Source: Anaerolineales bacterium
Lineage (GTDB): Bacteria > Chloroflexota > Anaerolineae > Anaerolineales > Villigracilaceae
DNA length: 11,916 nt
Reading direction: 5' to 3'
Assembly: GCA_025056515.1 (NCBI GenBank)
Contig: JANWWB010000238.1
Coordinates: 1 to 11,916 of the forward strand
The stretch's first letter is position 1, and every line of letters starts with the position of its first letter. The notes beneath the pieces were generated by a model. The model saw nothing but the letters and a program-made list of their open reading frames with translations, was not told the DNA's origin and searched no databases. The position numbers and the translations under genes are program-made. This document shows positions 6,574-11,916 of this stretch, in pieces.

Positions 6574-7268
6574 ACCTTAGAACCACCCTTGAAAAAATTG
6601 CCCCAACTGTGCAAGAAGCAATTGCCGAGGGGTTGGCCGAGCTTCATTTGACCCCAGAGGATGTAGAAATTGAGGTATTGGATAGTGGTTCGCGCGGTCT
6701 GCTGGGCATCGGCAGTCGGCAAGCGCGCGTCCGTCTGACGGTCAAAGCTCCCCCTCCCCCAGAGCCAGTTGCACCCTTGCAAGCACCCGTTTCATCACAA
6801 GAAGAAAAACTCCTGCAGAAAGTCCGTCAAACGGTCTGTGACTTGTTGGAAAAAATGAATATGACTGCTTCGGTGACGGTCTCCTATGGCGAGGCGGATG
6901 GAGGGGGTGACCGTCCCGTTCTGGTTGACATTCGCGGCAACGATTTGGGTGTACTCATCGGTCGGCGCGGTGAAATCTTGAATGCCATGCAGTATTTGGT
7001 TAACCTGATTGTTAGCAAACAGATGGAACAGTGGGTGCAAATCATTCTCGATGTTGAAGGCTATCGTGCCCGAAGAGAGCGTCAGTTGCGCCAAATGGCA
7101 CGTCGACTGGCCGAGCAGGCAGTTCGGACGGGCCGCCGCCAGGTTCTTGAACCGATGCCGGCTAATGAACGTCGCATCATCCACATCGAACTGCGTGACC
7201 ATCCCGATGTCACCACGGTTTCCATCGGCGAGGAGCCGGCGCGCAAGGTTACCATCGTGCCGAAATAG
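6570..7268 (+). CDS. jag: Jag/KhpB RNA-binding protein (Jag-N, KH and R3H domains)
   Basis: The 232-residue protein has three parts. The N-terminal Jag-N domain (about 1-58) includes LDSGSRGLLGIGSR. A Pro/Ala-rich linker (about 59-76) follows. The KH domain (about 80-160) has the GRRG loop at 131-134, and the R3H domain (about 165-232) has Arg201-x3-His205. Jag/KhpB binds RNA and, with KhpA, affects translation and cell division in Gram-positives; in B. subtilis it is the SpoIIIJ-associated protein, matching its position after yidC. The start ATG 6570 overlaps the yidC stop, and GAAGGAAG (6557-6564) lies just upstream. An upstream in-frame ATG at 6525 would sit inside yidC and lacks support. 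A terminator follows at 7292, so this is the last gene of the operon. Confidence 0.95.
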   Translation: MNLRTTLEKIAPTVQEAIAEGLAELHLTPEDVEIEVLDSGSRGLLGIGSRQARVRLTVKAPPPPEPVAPLQAPVSSQEEKLLQKVRQTVCDLLEKMNMTASVTVSYGEADGGGDRPVLVDIRGNDLGVLIGRRGEILNAMQYLVNLIVSKQMEQWVQIILDVEGYRARRERQLRQMARRLAEQAVRTGRRQVLEPMPANERRIIHIELRDHPDVTTVSIGEEPARKVTIVPK

Positions 7269-7291
7269 GTCATCTTCCCTACTTTTCCAAG

Positions 7292-7317
7292 AACCGGACG
7301 CCGCCCGTCCGGTTTTT
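7292..7317 (+). terminator. Rho-independent terminator of the rpmH-jag operon
   Basis: The arms AACCGGACG (7292-7300) and CGTCCGGTT (7306-7314) form a perfect 9-bp GC-rich stem with a 5-nt loop, running into five T residues (7313-7317). It lies 24 bases after the jag stop and closes the cluster. Confidence 0.9.
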
Positions 7318-7364
7318 GGGCGTTCTTTTCCTACCTGATGGGAAGAAGAGTGAGGGCAGGTGGA

Positions 7365-7419
7365 GGGAACGATGGTAAACCGTCCAAGGGTTGCCTTATG
7401 TTTTCTTGCCATCGTTTCT
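7365..7419. repeat. Inverted repeat in the jag-ligase intergenic region
   Basis: AACGATGG (7368-7375) and CCATCGTT (7409-7416) are exact reverse complements 33 nt apart, extendable outward by wobble pairs and a G-C pair to 7365/7419. An inner AACC/GGTT stem (7378-7395 region) fits inside the loop. It lies about 30 bp upstream of the next promoter, so it could be an operator-like dyad or a read-through RNA fold. Confidence 0.35.
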
Positions 7420-7449
7420 GGGCGTTGCCTAGACTCAGAAAATTTCCCC

Positions 7450-7477
7450 TTGTCATTTGACAATCTTGTTTTATACT
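7450..7477 (+). promoter_or_regulatory. Sigma70-type promoter for the ATP-grasp/SDR genes
   Basis: TTGTCA (7450-7455) and TATACT (7472-7477) are spaced by 16 bp. Transcription would begin near 7484, giving a leader of about 34 nt. It follows the terminator of the preceding operon and is the first promoter ahead of the ligase-like gene. Confidence 0.65.
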
Positions 7478-7517
7478 ACGCCTTCGTGATTCATCCTAAT
7501 CTTTGGAAGGTGAAGCC

Positions 7518-8693
7518 ATGAACGAGTTGCAAGAAAAGGAAAACGATAAGCCTCCTGGTTCTGCTCCAGTGCCGTTGCGGAAATGGCGGGTTGCTGTGAT
7601 TGCGAATATCAAAGAACGCGGCAAACCTCTGCCGCCTGATGTGCCGCCAGACGCCGGCGCGGATTTCGACTATATTGAAACCGTGGATGCCATTCGGGCT
7701 GCGATTGAAACCGATGGCCACGAGACTGTCTTCCTACCAGGCGATGCAACCTTGCCCTACCGTCTGAAAGAGGTCCAACCTGATATTTGTTTCAACATAG
7801 CCGAAGGACTCGGGGGCGATGCGCGCGAGGCACAGGTCCCGGCGCTGCTTGAATTGCTCAAAATTCCCTATACTGGTTCACGCGTCCTGACTAATGCTAT
7901 CTCGCTTGACAAGACGCTGACCAAGCGCATTTGGCGCGATCGCCGTCTTCCGGTTGCTCCTTTCCAGGAATTTGTCTTCGGCGATGAACCGTTGCGCCCC
8001 GAGCTGCATTTCCCTCTCTTTGTCAAACCTGCCCGCGAAGGCACAGGCATGGGCGTAGATGCCAAAGCCATCGTCAACAACGAAGCCGAGTTGCGTGAAC
8101 GCGTCGAGTACGTGATTCGTATGTATCATCAGCCGGCCTTGGTTGAAGTCTTCCTGCCCGGACGCGAGTTTACCGTCGGCGTTCTGGGACGCCACGACTC
8201 GTGCCTCTATTCTCGTCATCCTGAATGGTATGACAAAGATGGCTTTCTACGTTTACCTGTGCTCGAACTGGACAGCTCTCGCTCGGTGACCCCAGGCATC
8301 TATGGCATTGAAGCCAAAGCGCAGTCAATCGGTTCGGAAGGTGCCCCCGATTATCTTTGTCCGGCTCCGATTGATCCGGAATTGACCAAAAAACTTCAAC
8401 ATCTTGCCTATCGCGCCCATGTCCTGTTGGGCGCGCTGGACGTCTCGCGCACCGACATTCGCCTAGATGCCGAAGGCAACCCACGCTTGCTGGAAATCAA
8501 CACTTTGCCTGGTCTAAGCCCCGGTTATAGTGATTTATGTATCCAGGCCAATGCCCACGGCATTTCGTATGAAGACTTGATTTTAGAGATCCTGTACTTG
8601 GGTGCCTCGCGCTGGGGATTGGTGCCGCCGCGGCAAATTTCTCCTCCAAGCATACGACGGAAAACCGGCCCACTCCCTGCTAAATCGACCTAA
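7518..8693 (+). CDS. ATP-grasp ligase related to D-Ala-D-Ala ligase, substrate uncertain
   Basis: The 391-residue protein shows the Ddl/ATP-grasp plan: an N-terminal domain with FNIAEGLGGDAREAQ (92-106) and IPYTGSRVLTNAISLDK (116-132), ATP-binding FPLFVKPAREGTGMG (165-179) with Lys170, and metal ligands in RTDIRL (Asp313) and LEINTLPGL (Glu326, Asn328). ATP-grasp enzymes join a carboxylate, activated as acyl phosphate, to an amine. The residues that hold D-alanine in true Ddl are not conserved: no GGxSxE near the N-terminus, Asn in place of the Ser before the SxDK motif, and IEAKAQ where Ddl has YxAKY. So it probably makes a different bond than D-Ala-D-Ala. ATG 7518 is preferred over TTG 7503, with GGAAGG (7505-7510) seven bases upstream. 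The C-terminal tail (about 370-391) is Pro/Arg-rich and beyond the fold. Confidence 0.85.
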   Translation: MNELQEKENDKPPGSAPVPLRKWRVAVIANIKERGKPLPPDVPPDAGADFDYIETVDAIRAAIETDGHETVFLPGDATLPYRLKEVQPDICFNIAEGLGGDAREAQVPALLELLKIPYTGSRVLTNAISLDKTLTKRIWRDRRLPVAPFQEFVFGDEPLRPELHFPLFVKPAREGTGMGVDAKAIVNNEAELRERVEYVIRMYHQPALVEVFLPGREFTVGVLGRHDSCLYSRHPEWYDKDGFLRLPVLELDSSRSVTPGIYGIEAKAQSIGSEGAPDYLCPAPIDPELTKKLQHLAYRAHVLLGALDVSRTDIRLDAEGNPRLLEINTLPGLSPGYSDLCIQANAHGISYEDLILEILYLGASRWGLVPPRQISPPSIRRKTGPLPAKST

Positions 8694-8698
8694 TCCTT

Positions 8699-8726
8699 GT
8701 AGGACAACTCATACGAGTTGTCCTAC
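8699..8726. repeat. Perfect 12-bp hairpin between the ligase-like and first SDR genes
   Basis: GTAGGACAACTC (8699-8710) and GAGTTGTCCTAC (8715-8726) are exact reverse complements around a 4-nt loop, five bases after the ligase stop and 17 bases before the SDR start. No T-run follows, so it is not a typical intrinsic terminator. It may be a dispersed palindromic repeat of the genome, a partial terminator or processing site, or a cap on the weak ribosome binding region of the next gene. Confidence 0.8.
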
Positions 8727-8743
8727 TACCTCTGAGTGTCACG

Positions 8744-10231
8744 ATGAAAATGATTCTCGTCACGGGCGCAACCGGCTACATTGGTGGACGGCTTGTGCCG
8801 CGCCTGCTGGAAGCGGGCTATCCTGTGCGAGTCCTGACGCGCGATCGAAGGCGTTTGGAAGGTCGTCCCTGGTTGCCGCAGGTCGAAGTGGTGGAAGGAG
8901 ACGCCCTCGACCCGAATTCGCTGGGACGTGCCCTTGAGGGTGTCTCAGCCGCCTATTACCTCATCCATGGACGTCAAGGCGATCAGACCAGCGCAGAGCG
9001 TGAGCTACTCACTGCTTGTAACTTTGCGCGCGAGGCTGAACATGCTGGATTGGAACGGATTCTCTACCTCGGCGAACTTGCCAATCCGGCAGCCGGACTT
9101 TCGCCCTATTTGCGAGGCCGCCGCGAAACGGGCAACCTGCTCAAAGCTGGCCGCGTGCCGGTCACCGAATTTCGCGCTGGTATGGTCATTGGCTCAGGGT
9201 CGGCGCTTTTCGAAATGATTCGCTATGTTGCTGAACGCCAGCCGTTCTTTATCTGTCCTCGCTGGTGGTTTAGCTTGGCGCAACCGATTGCTATTCGCGA
9301 TGCGCTAGCCTATTTGGTAGAGGCGCTTGCCGTTCCTGCCAGCATTGGGCAGACGATTGAAATCGGCGGGGCTGACCGTTTGACGTATGCCGAGATGCTT
9401 CAACGTTATTGTCGTTTGCGTGGCTTGCGGCGTCTGCTCTTGCCTGTTCCTTTCTATGCGCCGCGCCTTTCGGCATATTGGGTACATATGGTGACCCCGG
9501 TGCACTGGCGGGTTGTCCTACCGCTTATCGAGGGTTTGCATGCTGACCTGGTTGTCTCAGACGATTTGGCTCATCGTCTCTTCCCCCATATTCGGCCGCT
9601 TGATTTCGAAACCGCTTTGCGTCTGGCTCTTGGACGCGTTCAGTCAGATGATGTTGAAACCTCCTGGATGGATGCTTTGGTCGTCACTCAGGGCGATGCC
9701 CGACCGGTGACTCTGACAACCACCGAAGGCATGATTCTCGAAACGCGTCGTCTCCTGCTTGAGATACCGGCCCCCTTTGTTTTTCGCGCCTATACGGGTC
9801 TGGGGGGGGAGCGCGGTTGGCTCTACCTGAATTGGACCTGGCAAATACGCGGTTGGATTGATAAACTCTTCGGCGGGGTCGGATTACGTCGTGGTCGCCG
9901 TCACCCCGACGAGTTGCGGGTTGGTGAAGCGCTCGATTTTTGGCGCGTTGAGGCCATTGAACCCGAACGCTTGTTGCGCTTGCGCGCCGAGATGAAAGTT
10001 CCGGGCAAGGCCTGGCTGGAATTTCGCTCCTTGCCCCAATCCAATGGGAAGACGCTCCTGACACAAACCGCCTACTTTGCCCCGCGCGGGTTGGCGGGTC
10101 TCTTCTATTGGTATTTGCTTTATCCGATTCACGCTTTTATTTTTAGCGGCATGATTCGCCAAGTTGGCAAGCGCGCTCGCTTGCTGATGTTGGGCAGAGA
10201 TTGGCCGCCGATTCGGAAGAAACTCCCATGA
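8744..10231 (+). CDS. SDR-family NAD(P)-binding protein with C-terminal DUF2867-type domain (paralog 1)
   Basis: The 495-residue protein opens with an atypical/extended SDR Rossmann domain: ILVTGATGYIGG with the dinucleotide loop TGxxGxxG at 7-14, an Arg-rich stretch (about 33-37) after the second strand that suggests NADP preference, and GDALDP (52-57). The usual Tyr-x3-Lys pair is replaced by SPYLRGRRETG (120-130). From about residue 320 on it has the DUF2867-type domain, with GWLYLNWTWQIRGWIDKLFG and the hydrophobic FAPRGLAGLFYWYLLYPIH near 445-463, possibly a membrane-contacting segment. Substrate and reaction are unknown. The start ATG 8744 has only weak ribosome-binding potential, and a 12-bp hairpin lies just before it. 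It overlaps the next gene by ATGA and is its clear paralog. Family relatives are usually annotated as NAD(P)H-binding or epimerase-like proteins. Confidence 0.88.
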   Translation: MKMILVTGATGYIGGRLVPRLLEAGYPVRVLTRDRRRLEGRPWLPQVEVVEGDALDPNSLGRALEGVSAAYYLIHGRQGDQTSAERELLTACNFAREAEHAGLERILYLGELANPAAGLSPYLRGRRETGNLLKAGRVPVTEFRAGMVIGSGSALFEMIRYVAERQPFFICPRWWFSLAQPIAIRDALAYLVEALAVPASIGQTIEIGGADRLTYAEMLQRYCRLRGLRRLLLPVPFYAPRLSAYWVHMVTPVHWRVVLPLIEGLHADLVVSDDLAHRLFPHIRPLDFETALRLALGRVQSDDVETSWMDALVVTQGDARPVTLTTTEGMILETRRLLLEIPAPFVFRAYTGLGGERGWLYLNWTWQIRGWIDKLFGGVGLRRGRRHPDELRVGEALDFWRVEAIEPERLLRLRAEMKVPGKAWLEFRSLPQSNGKTLLTQTAYFAPRGLAGLFYWYLLYPIHAFIFSGMIRQVGKRARLLMLGRDWPPIRKKLP

Positions 10232-11682
10232 CTTCCTACATTCTTGTCACCGGCGCCAGTGGCTATATCGCCGGTCAACTGATTCCACGCTTGCTTGCAC
10301 GTGGCTACCGGATTCGCTGCTTGGCGCGTAATCCAGCTCGCCTTGTTGGGCGTTCTTGGGCAGATCAAGTAGAAATTGTCCCAGGCGATCCACTTCGCCC
10401 TGAAACACTGCCCGCTGCTCTCGCAGATGTGCAAGCTGCATACTACCTCATTCACAGCATGTCGAGCGGCAAAGATTACCCCAAGCGCGACTTACAAGCG
10501 GCCTATCATTTTGCTCGCGCTGCGGAAGCTGCCGGCCTGGAACACATCATTTACCTAGGTGGCTTGGCAGACCCCAATGGACCCATCTCGCCGCACATGC
10601 GTTCGCGCATCGAAACTGGGCAGGCGCTACGTCAGGGGCGTGTTCCGGTGACCGAGTTTCGTGCCAGCATTATTAGCGGTCCGGGAAGCATTTCTTTTGA
10701 GATGATTCGCTATTTGACCGAACAGTTTCCAGTGCTCATCGGACCGTGCTGGTTGCATAACCTTTCGCAGCCAATTGCGGCTGCTGACGTGATTGAATAT
10801 CTTCTTGCAGCCTTAGAATATCCGGCTTGTCGGGGCGAAATTGTTGAAATTGGGGGGCCGGAGCGCCTAACATATGCCGAAAATATGCTTGCCTATGCTC
10901 GCGCACGTGGCTTGCGGCGTGCCCTTCTAACCTTACCTTGGCTGCCACTCTCTTTGATGGCTTGGATGGTGGGGTGGCTGACACCTGTGCCTGCTGCCAT
11001 TGCCTATCCGCTGATTGAAGGGCTGCAAGCCCCCAGTATTGTGCAGGACGATCGTGCCAGACGCCTCTTCCCACACATTCAACCAATGGGTTATGAGGCT
11101 TCTCTCCGTCACGCGCTTGAGTCCTTGACGCCTGAACGAGTGGAACTTCTCTATGACCCAACGCGCCCAAAGCAGATTCTCAAACAGGATGGATTCCTGG
11201 TCGATGTGCGTCAAGAGGATACAGATGCTTCACCCGAAGCAGTCTTTAGCGTCCTCTCTTCGCTGGGAGGGCAAAACGGCTGGCTCTATGCCAATTTTCT
11301 GTGGCGTCTGCGAGGCATGCTTGACCGCTTGTTGGGCGGTCCAGGGATGCGTGGCCGCTCTCCTACGTTAGAAACCGGTAGCCTATTAGATTTCTATCGC
11401 GTACAAGCATTTGAACCGCCCAAACGTCTTCTACTTCGCGCCGAATTGAAAGCGCCAGGTGAAGGTTGGATGGAATGGCGAGTGCTTTCTTGCGGACGGA
11501 CAACCCGTCTGGTGCAGATTGCCTGGTTTGCCCCTCGCAGCGTCTTGGGCTTTCTCTATTGGGTACTCCTAGGGCCGATTCATCGTCTGGTCTTCGCAGG
11601 TCTCATCCGGGAGATTGTCCGCCGAAGCTCGTTAACGATACTATCTGATGGCAATCAACCACTCAGAGCAAACGCCTCCTGA
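10228..11682 (+). CDS. SDR-family NAD(P)-binding protein with C-terminal DUF2867-type domain (paralog 2)
   Basis: The 484-residue protein is collinear with its upstream neighbour over the whole length, so the pair arose by tandem duplication. The nucleotide loop is TGASGYIAG (8-16). At the position of the catalytic SDR Tyr it reads SPHMRSRIETG (121-131), as in many members of this family. AYYLIHSMSSGKD (71-83) keeps a Ser-rich loop that paralog 1 has lost (HGRQGD). The DUF2867-type part has NGWLYANFLWRLRGMLDRLLG and WFAPRSVLGFLYWVLLGPIH (about 432-452). ATG 10228 overlaps the previous stop, and GGAAGA (10215-10220) lies 7 bases upstream, so translation is coupled and the two products should be made in similar amounts, which would suit a heterodimer (inference). 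The reaction is unknown. Confidence 0.88.
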   Translation: MTSYILVTGASGYIAGQLIPRLLARGYRIRCLARNPARLVGRSWADQVEIVPGDPLRPETLPAALADVQAAYYLIHSMSSGKDYPKRDLQAAYHFARAAEAAGLEHIIYLGGLADPNGPISPHMRSRIETGQALRQGRVPVTEFRASIISGPGSISFEMIRYLTEQFPVLIGPCWLHNLSQPIAAADVIEYLLAALEYPACRGEIVEIGGPERLTYAENMLAYARARGLRRALLTLPWLPLSLMAWMVGWLTPVPAAIAYPLIEGLQAPSIVQDDRARRLFPHIQPMGYEASLRHALESLTPERVELLYDPTRPKQILKQDGFLVDVRQEDTDASPEAVFSVLSSLGGQNGWLYANFLWRLRGMLDRLLGGPGMRGRSPTLETGSLLDFYRVQAFEPPKRLLLRAELKAPGEGWMEWRVLSCGRTTRLVQIAWFAPRSVLGFLYWVLLGPIHRLVFAGLIREIVRRSSLTILSDGNQPLRANAS

Positions 11683-11715
11683 CTTTTGCCGGGTATCCCC
11701 TTCCTGCCAGGAGGC
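11674..11715. terminator. Inverted repeat between convergent genes, possible weak bidirectional terminator
   Basis: GCCTCCTG (11674-11681) and CAGGAGGC (11708-11715) are exact reverse complements, and a GGG-TAT-CCC mini-hairpin sits inside the loop. The left arm overlaps the stop codon of the second SDR gene. No clear T-run is seen on either strand, but the position between convergent genes suits a terminator. Confidence 0.35.
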
Positions 11716-11745
11716 AAGATGCCAAACGGGAGTTTCAACTTGAGT

Positions 11746-11916
11746 TTAAGCCTCTACGTTGCCTATCTCGCCTTGGATTGCTGGGGAAAGCAGTTCCTCT
11801 GCGGCTTGGACTTCGCGGTAGGTGAGTGTCCAGACAATCGATTCATAGACCAAGAACATACCGGTTAGGAAAATTAGGGGGGAGAGGGTTATGATGAGGA
11901 AGAACGGGGTGACGAG
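11746..11916 (-). CDS. Membrane protein, C-terminal 56 residues only (5' part beyond window edge)
   Basis: On the minus strand an open frame enters at the window edge (11916) and runs 56 codons to the stop at 11748-11746. The visible part starts with a strongly hydrophobic segment, LVTPFFLIITLSPLIFLTGM, continuing through FLVYESIVW (about residues 4-30), then a polar, acidic tail ending GEIGNVEA. This is the typical C-terminal helix plus cytoplasmic tail of a polytopic membrane protein. I do not recognise the family from this fragment. It converges on the second SDR gene with a 63-bp gap. A plus-strand frame over the same bases (from 11686) has no signals and is judged a shadow. Confidence 0.6.
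   Translation of the reverse strand, partial: LVTPFFLIITLSPLIFLTGMFLVYESIVWTLTYREVQAAEELLSPAIQGEIGNVEA

Noticed and set aside
6795..7463. 222-codon minus-strand ORF opposite jag
   Set aside because: It spans jag, the terminator and the intergenic region, shows no recognisable motif, and lies opposite a gene with all Jag/KH/R3H signatures.
7457..7477. Perfect TTGACA as the -35 of the ligase promoter
   Set aside because: Its spacing to TATACT is only 9 bp. TTGTCA at 7450-7455 with a 16-bp spacer is the workable -35.
11686..11868. 60-codon plus-strand ORF after the second SDR gene
   Set aside because: No ribosome binding site or family signal. The opposite strand has a frame open to the window edge with a clear membrane helix, which explains the open plus frame as a shadow.

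Overview
The window looks like a bacterial chromosome segment from the Chloroflexota, most likely an Anaerolineae-type genome. The lineage call is inference from gene content: the rpmH-rnpA-yidD-yidC-jag cluster with a short YidC and a Jag carrying both KH and R3H domains, the mix of neighbouring families, and general protein style. There is no rRNA, tRNA, CRISPR array, insertion sequence or phage gene that I can support.

Layout. Bases 1-292 hold the 3' end of a DedA-family membrane protein gene. Bases 293-816 are mostly non-coding, with a doubtful 47-codon ORF ending at a strong hairpin. On the minus strand, 817-3333 encodes a membrane-anchored penicillin acylase-family Ntn-hydrolase. A non-coding gap with two inverted repeats (3334-3697) leads to a near-consensus sigma70-type promoter (3698-3726).

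That promoter drives the conserved cluster rpmH, rnpA, yidD, a BamB-like eight-repeat beta-propeller lipoprotein, yidC and jag/khpB (3806-7268), closed by a good intrinsic terminator (7292-7317). The cluster links ribosomal protein L34 and RNase P protein with the membrane-protein insertion machinery (YidD, YidC) and an RNA-binding protein. The lipoprotein is the unusual member. Neither dnaA nor DnaA boxes are seen upstream of rpmH, and no mnmE follows jag.

A second promoter (7450-7477) drives an ATP-grasp protein related to D-Ala-D-Ala ligases that lacks the family's D-alanine-binding residues. Two tandem paralogous SDR proteins with C-terminal DUF2867-type domains follow, overlapping by ATGA. 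A perfect 12-bp hairpin separates the ligase gene from the SDR pair. At the right edge, a minus-strand gene enters the window with its last 56 codons, including a transmembrane helix, and converges on the second SDR gene.

No clear new defence or mobile system is present. The items most worth a second look are the start region of rnpA (a five-codon mini-ORF ending CCC TGA behind a perfect Shine-Dalgarno), the propeller lipoprotein inside the yidC cluster, the non-canonical Ddl-like enzyme, and the SDR gene pair.
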